DNA of 64,000 bases from Rhynchospora pubera (lineage: Eukaryota; Streptophyta; Magnoliopsida; Poales; Cyperaceae): NCBI GenBank assembly GCA_028095005.1, contig CM051459.1:114611431-114675430 (forward strand). Reading direction: 5' to 3'. Below the pieces are notes generated by a model. It did no database searches. It had not been told where the DNA came from and saw nothing but the letters and a program-made list of their open reading frames with translations. This document shows, piece by piece, positions 1-9,956 of this stretch. Both the position numbers and the translations under genes were made by a program. The stretch's first letter is position 1, and the number at the start of each line of letters is the position of its first letter.

Positions 1-514
1 TTTTTAGAAAAACCGGTACTAATGCTAACCCATTTTTTTAAAATTATCTGCCAACTATTAGTACCGGTTTTTTATAAAAAACCGGTACTAATAATACGCA
101 GATATTTTCAGTTCAAGGGGTATATCTCCTCCTCCTTCCCTTTGTATATATTACTCATCTTCACTACTTCATGGCCATTATTTTCCATCTAAAACCGAAA
201 GTGTTTTTCTCTTTGTAAAACCTCATAAAAAAATAGCTAAAAATTGTTAAAAATTCCGAAAAATTGCAAAATAAGTAGAGAAAGCAAAGGAGATCAAAGA
301 GGAAGAGAAAGTTTTTCTATTGAAGAGGAAGAGGGCGGATTGAGAGAAGACAATTTCGGTAATTTTTATTTTAACCCTCAATATTTTTTTTTTGGATTTT
401 TTTTCGATTTACTATGCATATACATATTGGTTAATTGGCATTTGCATCTATTAGTTAAGTATTGTCATGTAGGACCAAAATGCCGGAATTTGAACTATTT
501 TAGGTCTTGCCCGT

Positions 515-806
515 CCGAGATTAATCCATTAGGGATTAATCTCGGATAGTACTCCCGGTCGGGAGTACTGCTCTTTGGATACTATCTTGTCTCATTTAGG
601 ACAGCGAGCTGTACGTTAGATGCAACGTGTTGTGTGAGAAAAATTCGACGGCATTTCCTCTTATGTTCCCACGGGTACGTACGCACGAGTAATCGTGTGT
701 TTGCGTATTCAGGGAACATAAGGGGAAATGCTGCCGAATTTTTCTCAGACAATACGTTGCATCTAACGTACGCTCGCTAATGAGACAAGAGTATCCAAAG
801 AGCGGG
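515..806. repeat. Three consecutive palindromes in the CACTA leader, one with ~100-bp arms
   Basis: 515-545 is a near-perfect palindrome (CCGAGATTAATCC arms). 548-569 is a second one (ACTCCCGG arms). 571-670 pairs with 712-803 around a loop at 671-711, giving a hairpin whose arms share long stretches such as GATGCAACGT / ACGTTGCATC. The large hairpin recurs in the full-length element at about 26068-26304, with a shortened version of the first palindrome. It lies between the subterminal repeats and the transposase start, so it would be in the transcript leader or the promoter. It may be a MITE captured by the CACTA family or a structural element of it. Confidence 0.8.
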
Positions 807-887
807 CTAGGATGGTAACCGGCCCAAAAATCTAATATATTGCATTAAATCTATAAACCCTAAACCTTGGCTTTTGGATATATACAG

Positions 888-1415
888 ATGGATCTGAGGG
901 AGAAGTACATGTTTGACTATTCAAGAATATCAGATGAATTTGTTGGACTTGTTGATGAGTTCATAAAATGTGCAGAAGAACATCGAAAGTTGACTGGAAA
1001 GCCCAGAATTTTATGTCTTTGTAAACACTGTCTGAACTTTGAGAGACAAGATAGTAAAGTGATTAGATCACATCTGATTCAGCGTGGATGGATGACAACA
1101 CCAAAATACCTCCGTTGGGTTTCACATGGAGAAAAATTGGAAGAAAATTTAGATGCTGGAAGGAGCAATATTAATGTATTTGATGATTTTGAAAATATTG
1201 TACAAAATGATTGGGGGCATGATATAGAGGATAATGTAATAGTGGGTGATGATCATATAGAAAATTTAAGTGAACCACAATATAATGATGACATTAGAGA
1301 AAATGATTTGGATGAAATGATGAATGAATTACCCAATGATTTTATTGATGATGTTCCTGATGTGTTTCAAAAGTTGGATGAAAACTCTCATATACCCTTA
1401 TATCCTGGTTCCTGA
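888..1415 (+). pseudogene. Truncated TNP2-type transposase, N-terminal transposase-associated domain only (175 aa)
   Basis: The reading frame from ATG 888 (MDLREKYMFD...) encodes the N-terminal domain typical of CACTA TNP2 proteins (the Transpos_assoc family). It has a Cys cluster in ILCLCKHCLNF, then RSHLIQRGWM and YLRWVSHGE, followed by an acidic Asp/Glu/Asn-rich linker. The frame continues upstream to 867 without an ATG, so I take 888 as the start. Full TNP2 proteins are several times longer; here the frame ends at the internal deletion (stop 1413-1415). The frame is open and undamaged, unlike the same region of the full-length element, which is broken near 26690-26730. Whether the short protein is made is unknown. 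If so, it could bind element DNA without catalysing transposition, which is inference. Confidence 0.75.
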
Positions 1416-1434
1416 TGTGTTTCAAAAGTTGGAT
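1353..1434 (+). repeat. 27-bp direct repeat at the internal deletion junction
   Basis: 1353-1379 is repeated exactly at 1408-1434, the second copy sitting at the point where coding sequence is joined to the 3' subterminal region. In the full-length element this segment occurs once (around 26853-26879). A short templated copy at a deletion junction is the usual trace of interrupted gap repair or template switching after transposon excision. Confidence 0.85.
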
Positions 1435-1910
1435 AAAACAGTTTGCTAACATTAGTACCGGTTTTTATTTAAAAACCGGTACTAAAAGTATTATTTTTAG
1501 TACCGGTTTTTATTAAAAAACCGGTACTAATGTTAGCAGCTGGTTTCCCCCGCAAATTGAGCCCTGTCTTCAGTACCGCCTATTTAGTACCGGTTTTTAA
1601 ATATCTTTAGCACCCCCTATTATTAGTACCACTGCAAAACCGGTACTAAAGATTCATAATAAACCGGTACTAAAAAAATAATATGGCGTAGTGTCATATC
1701 ATACACCGTTGTGTTGCCTTAATTACCAACTAGAGTCTTAACCTCCATCTTAGTTTTAAACTTTTAATTATCTTCTTCTTAGTAGTAATTAAGTACTCTA
1801 TGCTCAGTTTTCCAGCACATATTTGTAACTAAATCCTTCAAAGCTATTATAAATATTGTAGCCTTATATCTGAATGTTGATAATACGATGACGTACAACA
1901 CATGAGTTCA

Positions 1911-2331
1911 CGCCTCCGCTGCTTAGTCAAGCTGGATAGGTACAAAGCCTTCTATGTAGGGCTGTCAATATACCGCCGTTTCGAACGTTTCCGTTTCGTT
2001 CCGTCTGAAATGGAACAGAAGTGGAAGGAAAAGTAGTTTCACTTTCAGAAACGAAATGGAAATGAAACGTTGAAATGAGAAATTTCAATGTAAAATGAAT
2101 GTGGAAGTGAAATTTCCGTTCCGTTTAACGAAATGGAACGGAAATGGAATGGTTTTCTGTTTCGTATTTTGAAGTGGAATGGAAACGGAATGATGGATTT
2201 CCATTCCATCTCACACGTTTGACATCCCTGCTTCTATGGGAGTGACTCAGGTTCGAATTCCACCTCTGATGGTGATGATGTGTGTGTGAGTGTGATCCTA
2301 CCGGGATGAATAAAAATAAATATAAATAAAT
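1911..2331 (+). mobile_element. tRNA-derived SINE, split by a hAT MITE
   Basis: An 11-bp target duplication ACATGAGTTCA flanks the unit (1900-1910 and 2332-2342). With the MITE at 1957-2230 and its 8-bp duplication removed, the element is about 139 bp. It has an A-box-like TAGTCAAGCTGG (1924-1935) and a B-box-like GGTTCGAATTCC (2250-2261), about 44 bp apart in the uninterrupted form as in a tRNA promoter. It ends in an A-rich AATAAATA tail. The family name cannot be given from sequence alone. Confidence 0.7.
1957..2230. mobile_element. hAT-type MITE with 8-bp target duplication
   Basis: The termini are TAGGGCTGTCAA... and, reversed, CAGGGATGTCAA..., flanked by exact 8-bp repeats CTTCTATG (1949-1956 and 2231-2238). 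The 274-bp interior is built of degenerate GTTTCGTTCCGTT / AACGGAATGGAA words in both orientations and has no coding capacity. An 8-bp duplication and CAGGG-like ends indicate the hAT superfamily. It is inserted in a SINE. Confidence 0.85.
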
Positions 2332-2342
2332 ACATGAGTTCA

Positions 2343-2856
2343 TTGTCATTTCCTTTGAATTGCAATTGCCAAATCACGAAGCCTCAAATGCTAAACACTA
2401 TATTCACTAAAACTGCCACAATTAATACACATATACCTGAATCACCCAAACACACCAAAGTTTCAAACACTAGAAAATCAATGAAGGAATGCAAGTGAAC
2501 TGAAATTTGGTGACATAACTTGTGTAATCCAAAGCAGCATTGTAAATGAAGTTGTAACTTTGTGTACCACCTGAGTACCTGACCCTCATGAAAAAGAGGT
2601 TGTAACTTTGTAGTCGCCACCAGAAATTCTAAAAAGAAAAAGTTGTGTGATCCGGAAATGTACAAGCATTTGAAAGTGGTCAACATGAGATGTAGATCGA
2701 TATATATTCACCAGATTGATCGATGATCGTATACAAGACTTTATTTCATACTGTAATATATAATTACTTATTAATTTAAAAGAAAGGCAACCATTACTAA
2801 ATAAATTCCTTAACTAATATAAATACAAAATCCTTGTCGATATATATATATATAGA
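2343..2856. other. Intergenic, nothing recognised
   Basis: AT-rich sequence without a convincing gene, repeat boundary or RNA signature. Confidence 0.5.
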
Positions 2857-3227
2857 GTTTTGCTATGGTGAGTCGCACTCACAAATTTCTATATCTGGTT
2901 CAAAAAGACCGATCCAAACCGTCTAATACGATCTTCCTACTGAGATATCCATGCAGACCAAAATTTATATATTTTTTGAAATTTTTATGTATTTTTTTCT
3001 GATTTTTAAAAACTATTTTTTTAACGGATCAGAACCAATTAGATTAACAATTATCTAAAATTTAAAAAAAATATTTAAAAATTTCGGAAAAAAAAATTTG
3101 GTCTGCTATAGACATTTCAATAGGGAGATCGTATTAGACGGTTTGAATCGGTCATTTTGAACCAGATCTAGGAGTTTTGAGCGCGACTCACGGACCCTCG
3201 GTGAGTCGCGACTCACCATAGCAAAAC
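2857..3227. mobile_element. Foldback MITE inserted in a TA tract
   Basis: Starts GTTTTGCTATGGTGAGTCGC and ends with the matching complement. Arms of about 170 bp pair around an AT-rich centre, and both sides are (TA)n. A second member of the family lies at 60778-61151 with the same GCTA(T/C)GGTGAGTCGC ends. The target preference for TA is visible in both copies, but the superfamily is not clear. Confidence 0.75.
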
Positions 3228-3288
3228 TATATATATATATATATATATATCTATATATATATATATATATATAGAGGTGAGCTAAAGA

Positions 3289-3340
<52 letters not shown>
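3228..3340. repeat. (TA)n microsatellite
   Basis: Two long TA runs separated by a short spacer (about 3272-3292). Apparent Tyr/Ile-rich reading frames here are artefacts of the repeat. 3341-3673 after it shows nothing recognisable. Confidence 0.9.
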
Positions 3341-3341
<1 letters not shown>

Positions 3342-3673
3342 CCAAATTAAGTTCGTTTCTAATTCATGACGATGAAAGAGGAAATACGACGAAAAACAAC
3401 TACTGGTCAGGACATCATCACTTCATTTAAGACTTCTCTATTACAAAACCAAAAGTATATATATAAGTTGTCCAAGTATTAGTCATATTAATTAGGCACT
3501 AACAGACTGGTATCTCATGACTTGGATTACATTCTTGGTTACCATTTGTATATATTAAGTATATTAATTAAGTAGATAACAGGTCAAGTTGAGGTACTAT
3601 ATATGATTTAAAGAAATTTTTTTTTCCCAAAAGACATGCAATCGTTAATATGTAACAAAAAAAAATAATAATA

Positions 3674-4087
3674 GAGAAAGTTTAATATGCACCATAGTGC
3701 ATAGGGCATATTGTGCACCCCGGACTTTTTCGGAGGTAGTTTTGTAAATTGACAAATCTAATTCAACAAATCTAATCGACATATTGAAATCTCATAACAA
3801 ACCAAAATTTACAATTTTTTAGATTTTATTACTATTTTTTTTCGAATTTTTTAAAACATGCCACTTTTGGAATGTTGTACTATTTACAACATTCCAAAAG
3901 TGGCATGTTTTAAAAAATTCGAAAAAAATAGTAATAAAATCTAAAAAATTATAAAATTTGGTTTGCTATGAGATTTCAATATGTAGATTAGATTGGTTAA
4001 TTTAGATTTATCAATTTACAAAAATATTTCCGAAAAAGTCCGTGGTATACGGAATATCTTATGCACTATGGTGCATTAAACTTTCTC
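3674..4087. mobile_element. Long-arm foldback MITE (414 bp)
   Basis: GAGAAAGTTTAAT...ATTAAACTTTCTC ends; the arms of about 200 bp pair almost to the centre, a short loop near 3876-3886, and the innermost ~80 bp of each arm are nearly perfect. It is flanked by ATAATAATA on both sides (3665-3673, 4088-4096). That would be a 9-bp MULE-type duplication, but the target is itself an ATA repeat so the length is not secure. Confidence 0.78.
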
Positions 4088-4353
4088 ATAATAATAATAA
4101 TAAATATTTTATTTTGACCAAAGCATCCTTCAAAATAATTGCATTCGATGTATTGAGTTAAGAAAGTTATTGTGAATTTAACTAATTTTAAGTATATCGA
4201 TACTCATCAAAAATCAGTATAGAGCTAATTTACATCGACTCCTAAAAAAAGATAGCACGTGTGCACACCAAAAGATATTTAGGAGATCTGTGAAATACAA
4301 TTAGGAAGTTACGTGGATTCCCCTGATACAGTGGACTCACAAGTCACAAGAGA

Positions 4354-4666
4354 TAGACCCATCAATTTTGTTGCGTTTCGTACGTTTTCGTTCCATTCTG
4401 TCCAAAACGGAGCAGAAGCGGAAGAGAAAACTTGTTTCGTTTCTGAGAACGGAACATAAACAGAATGTCTAAATGAAGGACAAAATGAAAATAACTGAAA
4501 CAGAACACATAATGGGCTGAAATCAATGGTAAATGAAGGACAAAACCGGAAACAAAATATTTTTCTATTTCGTTGATTAGAATGGAACGAAAATGAAATA
4601 TTTTACTGTTTCGTTTGCTGGAACATTTGAAAAACAAAATAGTTGGTTTCCGTTTTGACAGGACTA
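4354..4666. mobile_element. hAT-type MITE with 8-bp target duplication
   Basis: Exact 8-bp repeats ACAAGAGA flank it (4346-4353, 4667-4674). The ends are diverged versions of the 1957-2230 family (TAGACCCATCAA and, reversed, TAGTCCTGTCAA), and the interior has the same GTTTCGTTCC / GGAACGAAA word structure. No coding capacity. Confidence 0.82.
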
Positions 4667-4967
4667 ACAAGAGAGCATGACTTCATTACAATACGTCATA
4701 TAGACGCGCAAGAGCAAATAAATGCCACATCATAACTTACAATGAGCATAACTGCAAGATAGGCCACCCTAATTTGGAGGTTTTTTGTTTGTTGCAAAGG
4801 GGACGTGTTATATTATCTTACTTTGTTTGCTTGTCTTCGTTTTTCTTTTTTTCCTTCGACTTTCCTAGGACTGTTTGTTTTTGGGAGGTTTTTAGTTCTA
4901 CTTTCTTAGAAGGAAGCCTTGTGTTGGTTTTATTTTCAACTGTGTTGTAACACTATTTATGTACAAC

Positions 4968-5373
4968 AAATAAATCAAATAAATCAAAATAAATTAAAAT
5001 CTATTGGATTTTTGGTGGAAGAACAGAAATACTACAAATAAATCAAAATCTATCCTTTGGGATTCGATTTGGGCAGCAAGATGTTGGTGATCTGGAAGGA
5101 GAGAAATGTTAGAATTTTCAACAATCGCTCCTCCACGCCCATACATACAGCTGGCCAATGATATTTCCATCCTATCAAGACAATGGTTCTTCAATTGTTG
5201 ATTTTTTATTGTTGCATCATGATAACACTTTTTGGTGTCTTTTGGACATCGGAACTTTTTTTCTTTTTTCTGACATTTTTATAATTAGCTTGTAATTTTT
5301 AAGTTTTTATTTCTTTTTTAATAAAATTGTTAGTTGGCTCTCGCCAACTAACCTTCAAAAAAAAAAAAAAAAA
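4968..5373 (+). mobile_element. 5'-truncated LINE 3' end with poly(A)
   Basis: Around 5090-5130 the plus strand encodes WKERNVRIFNNRSS, the C-terminal signature of plant L1-type LINE reverse transcriptase ORFs (W-x-ERN-x-RIF). After a short 3' UTR the insert ends in a run of A's (5357-5373). Similar flanks, CACTATTTATGTACAAC (4951-4967) and CACTTATGTACAAC (5374-5387), look like a slightly decayed target duplication. It is dead on arrival, having no RT or endonuclease domain. Confidence 0.72.
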
Positions 5374-5387
5374 CACTTATGTACAAC

Positions 5388-6079
5388 CAAGGACCATTCA
5401 TAAAAAAAAAGGTATAGCTACCGATTTTTTCAATATAAGAGTAATTTAATCAAAAGTTTTAAATAGAACCATGATTTTTTTTTAAAAACACAGCCATAAT
5501 ATAACGAGCTTCTAAAATCCACTATACTCTCTCTTCCTATAGCAGATTTCTGAACCCCGCTATAACCTATAACACGGGTCAAAAACCTGTTATAAGACTT
5601 ATAGCGGTGGTCAAAAGTTCGCTATGAGGTCGAGATTCCACTGTCTTTTTCTTTTGTCATTTCAATCTGAAATTTGTGTCATTTCAATTCACTTTAGTGA
5701 TTTCAATTGATTTGGGCTAAAATTTATGTCGAGTAAGAAGTTAGTTTTATCACCCTGCTATAACATATTATATAAGCTCCTTCTCCCTTCTCACATAAAT
5801 CAAATCCAGTTTACTAGAAGTCTCTTTCGTCCAATTCAATATTCACAAACAAAATCCAGAAATGTGTTCAATTCACATATATGTCAACCAATCTCCAAAT
5901 AGTGGAGCCTGTTTTTTAGTTTAGATTGTAGTCCGCAAACCACCTATGCAGATTGAAACGAACTATATGCTTGGCTTCAAATTTATGAAACCCAATACAA
6001 TGTCAAAATCTGAGGCTGTTATACTGATATAGCAAATGAGAGATATGGATCTTTATTTTTTTTTCTAACAGTTCTGAAA
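5388..6079. other. Intergenic, nothing recognised
   Basis: AT-rich, with no convincing gene, RNA or repeat boundary. Confidence 0.5.
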
Positions 6080-7180
6080 ATGAATGATGATTTTTTTTAT
6101 CCCGAGACATTTGAGACGAGAGGACTACCAATATTTGAGTTGTACGTCGATTTCATTTCTATTTACGGCACGAAACCACACCTGAATGTAACTCCCCTTG
6201 ACGAGCCTAATAACAGCAATCCAAACCCTACGTTCAACTTTTTTGGTATTCCGTTCGATCATACTTTCGACCAGTCCGATCATGTATGAACCATTAGTTA
6301 TGGATCCGGCCAAACTGGTAGTAGTGGCAGTGCTATGCCAGATTAGAGTTGTGGGGCTTATAATTGTCCAAAGTCGGCAGTGGTGCAGAATGTTGGGTTT
6401 GAAGATGATGTTGAGGTTCGTGATGCGGACAACAAAGAAGGTCCGTTGAGTTACTCCGACCTTTCGATCGGAGAGGATTTCACATATGTTGAGGACTGTA
6501 CTATAACATGAGTGTCACTTTATGCAAATTGTGATGAGGCATACGTTTTCGGAAGAACGGTCATGCGCTAAACTGTAAGTGTATTGTGTGATATTTCAAA
6601 TTTTGAATATGTTGGTATGTCCGAACCAAATTTGGAGCATGGTAAAATTTTTCGTTCTAAAAAAAACGTTGAATTAGAATCGAATCAAGCAACAAAACAA
6701 AACTTCCACTGGTTTGTGCCCAAAAATCAAGATGTATGTGGTGATATTGTATGCCAAAACTTACACTAGTTTTAATCCTAATTTGGAGGGTTGTTATCAA
6801 TCCAACCGATCATATTTGTACGAGGCCACCTGGCAAGAGATAGCACGATAACCTTACAACTGACCTTATCGCTGAGCGCCTGAGCATGCATGTCCGAGTT
6901 CGGTCTGACGGTTGACGGAGTTGGTGGGCTAATAAGGGAAATATATTCTTGTATTCAAGCGACTTCTAATAAATTGTGGCATGAGAGAGAGCGAGTGATC
7001 GATGGAGTTAGTGTTCGGGTCTTGGAAATGGTCATACAATAAACTAGCACGACTTTTGGAGGCAATCAAGAGAGTGAGCCCGAGACGAAGTACAATATCA
7101 TCTCCTAGTAGACGAACTACCCGAATGTTAGTGTTTTCAAGATGACGGCTTGAACTTTCAATCCGTGCATAAAAAGCACT
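6080..7180 (+). pseudogene. Decayed MULE (MuDR-type) transposase, N-terminal half
   Basis: Scattered over all three plus-strand frames are pieces of a MuDR-like protein: an acidic N-terminus (MNDDFFYPETFETRG...), DNLTTDLIAERLSMHVRV near 6840-6900, and, at about 7018-7090, SWKWSYNKLARLLEAIKR followed by VSPRTK and then VFKMTA near 7125-7145. The last parts match the conserved stretch just before the MULE catalytic domain (YxxLxxxLxAIKxxNPGT...F). Several stops and frameshifts break it, and no terminal inverted repeat or catalytic domain was found. It is an old fossil. Confidence 0.6.
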
Positions 7181-9317
7181 TAAATAATTAAAATATAAAA
7201 AATATTTATTTAATTGCATCTTTAGATTCAATAAACCAAAATTACATAAAAATTCTATTGTCTAGCTTTCGTGAGAAAGTAAAGTCTGATATTCAATTGT
7301 ACTGTCTTTTGGGTTCGATTCTTAGCTTTACCGAAACGATTAGTGAGGTAAGACAAGATATAAATTTATTTGGGTTTATATAATGCCATATATAATTTGG
7401 ATTGGCTCAGTTTCTTTTACGGTTATTGCTCTATCTTTATCTTTAACACGAATAATTTCTAATGGGAACAATTTGTTAATTTCCATCCTAACTTCTACTA
7501 TCTTTCGCTTTGTTGTTTTATCTCTAATTGCATAGGAATTTCTTTCAATATAATTGAATATCCACTCACCATCAATAAACTACTAATTGAATCATGGTGA
7601 TATAAAAGGTACATGTGATGAAAATAAACAAAACATTTCCGAAAATGCCCCCTGTTGGTTTTCTTCATGTTTGTGCTTCAAAATTTGATCTTCTCAAAAA
7701 AGTTTTGGATCAATTTTAAACAAGATTAACTGTTAAGGTATAGCACCACTAAGAATACTAATTCACATCTGTAAGGCAAAGTAAGAAGGGCAGTGGACAA
7801 AATAAGAATTGAATTAGCTTAATAATTTCAGTTAGGCTAAGTAGTTAGCCTAAGTAGTTTTGATACAATACATAATTATATCACGGCTTCTTAAATAACT
7901 ATTTGTTATATAATTTATAAATATACGTACAGACCTTGTAATAATGCAGAGGTAATATTGTTAAACATTCTGTTTATTCTCCTCTCTATATATATGATGG
8001 ATAGCTGAAAGCTTTGAGTAACTGAAATTTAGTTGGTCGTTGTCATCTTCTATGGTTTTAATTAACTGAACGGTTTACACAACTGGTACGCATATATCTA
8101 TAAAGATATAATGAGCCAAACAAACTAGCTATCTGAAAAACTTAACATCTAGAAGACTAGAACACATGACTTACTAATTTATATGATAATTAACGATTTA
8201 CAGAAACAATGGTGTATTACAATTATATGCAGCAAATTGATGTTAAATGTTTCCAACATTGTATATCGTTGTTGTTCAAGGAAGACTTGCATTGCAAAGT
8301 GAAGGTTGGGGCTTAAGTCACTTTCAAGTCAATTCAAATTTAGTGTATGGATTCCGGTACGCTTTGTGCTCAAATTTTATATTTCTAGTTAGTTCACATG
8401 AGTCGATATAAACTGTAATGGTTTTCAGCGGTGGGATTCAAAACCCCAAAACATAACATTTTTGAGGCTACATATCAGATATTCACAGTATTTCCCAAGG
8501 TATCTCGAACATTGATTTGAGTTACGACTTAAGACCAAACAATTATTCAGTTGATCAGATGCCCTTTACTGGAATAATGCTTAGACGTCATTTCATTTGA
8601 AACTATAAGATAAGTTGAAAAATAGCAACAAAAAGCAAATATAAAATCATTTTACTGGAGTAATCGTTTTTAATATTTATATATATGACAAATTATGTAA
8701 TTTTTTTTGTGGTGTATCTTTTACTGTTTTTTTTAAGATAAATTGGAGGTCTAAGGTGGATCTTTTACTGTTATGTAGCTCAGGTTTGTTTGAAGGTAGG
8801 TTAGCGGTTGCAAGCAAAATATTTCATTAAAACAAAAGAAGCCAATTACAATAATAAGAAAATGAAGAGCTCAATAAATAAAAACACCGGAAATATCTTC
8901 AAGAGCAATTACAGTTTCGTACAGAGAAAGTCCTAATATAACTAATAAAATTAGATATGCTGAAGGAACTGAATATTTCAATAGATTTATTATATTATTA
9001 ATCTTTTCATAGTTATGTCTATTTTAATCATTTTAATCATCTTTGATATGTTGGAAATATAAACTCAATTATAGTTGCATGGTCAAATGTTTATGGTTTC
9101 TAGGATAATAATTATGTTTAGGAAGTTGTGTGTTTTTATTGTCTAGAAGACTATGCAATTTAATTAGGTAGTTGAGTATTTAATTATGAAAATTAGTTTA
9201 GTTATATAAACAATGTAAGAGTAAGAGAAAAATTCAGAACTTAGAGAACTTAGAATTTAGAGAGAAATCTAATTGTAAGAGTGTTTTATCAATATATGAA
9301 TGAGAATTTTCAGTTAC
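7181..9317. other. 2.1 kb AT-rich intergenic sequence
   Basis: No supported gene. The stretch has very low GC and only short random open frames. Confidence 0.5.
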
Positions 9318-9320
9318 TAA

Positions 9321-9530
9321 GGGTGTGTTTGGAATGTGTCACGAACAACTAGTTCGTGAACTAGCGTTGTTCGCACGAACCAAACAACTCACGAACAACC
9401 GTAGTTCGTGAACTTCTCCCTAGTTCTTAGTTTCCCGATTTTCACAAACTAGTTTTGTTCGTGGGCCTATTCGTGGGCCTTTGTTCTTCCCCTTGTTCAT
9501 CCCTTGTTCCTGAAGCATCCAAACACACCC
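9321..9530. mobile_element. Tourist-like (PIF/Harbinger-type) MITE
   Basis: TAA target duplication (9318-9320, 9531-9533); terminal repeats GGGTGTGTTTGGAATG and, reversed, GGGTGTGTTTGGATG. The interior has inverted GTTCGTGAAC / CACGAAC words. 210 bp, non-coding. Confidence 0.8.
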
Positions 9531-9816
9531 TAAGTTTCTCTATATCTCCACTAATATACACATAGCCTCATATTAAGAAGACGATCCTATCATAATAATG
9601 GTCCATAATTTTTAGTATGTAGGGCATTCTTCAAAAGGAAGAACTAGTACTTAAAAGTAATTCAAGCACATTTTGCTTAATTATATGATATATGTGGTAA
9701 ATAATTTTTTTGAGGGTCATATGTGTGGTAAATTAACAGGTGTAAATTCATAAATGGTAAAGTCCTTTTGGCACTTCCACTCATTATTCTGATAGTATCG
9801 ATACTTGACAGCCTTT

Positions 9817-9953
9817 GGATGCGTTTGGATCGTTGAAAAAAAGAAGAAGAAGAAAGAAGAAGAAAAAAATATAAACAATCCAAACTCTTCACAAAGTTAC
9901 ACACTTCCCAATACTTCTTTTCCACTTCTTCCCACACCTATCCAAACGCACCC
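9817..9953. mobile_element. Small MITE, GGGTGCGTTTGGAT ends
   Basis: Left end GGATGCGTTTGGAT, right end reversed GGGTGCGTTTGGAT, flanked by TTT on both sides (9814-9816, 9954-9956). A purine-rich (GAA)n-like core lies at 9837-9870. 137 bp, PIF/Harbinger-like, non-coding. Confidence 0.68.
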
Positions 9954-9956
9954 TTT

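Larger units (their letters stand above)
1..1693 (+). mobile_element. Internally deleted CACTA (En/Spm) element, left end outside window
   Basis: The right terminus at 1693 reads ...GGCGTAGTG, the complement of CACTACGCC. Both subterminal regions carry the inverted motif TTAGTACCGGTTTTT / AAAACCGGTACTAA (about 1-95 and 1448-1675). Base 1 aligns with about 25514 of the full-length element at 25314-35361, so the missing left end should lie about 200 bp upstream and the whole element would be about 1.9 kb. The leader (1-887) and the first part of the tnp2 gene match 25514-26925 of the full element. They are then joined directly to the 3' subterminal region (from about 1435), so roughly 8 kb of internal sequence is absent. 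The 3-bp target duplication cannot be checked because the left flank is missing; the base triplet after 1693 is TCA. Confidence 0.88.

Noticed and set aside
244..549. 101-aa frame in the CACTA leader
   Set aside because: Not conserved in the second element, which has frame-changing differences, and it overlaps the leader palindromes.
3106..3345. Tyr/Ile-rich open frame over the TA tract
   Set aside because: Produced by (TA)n repeats; no protein-like features.
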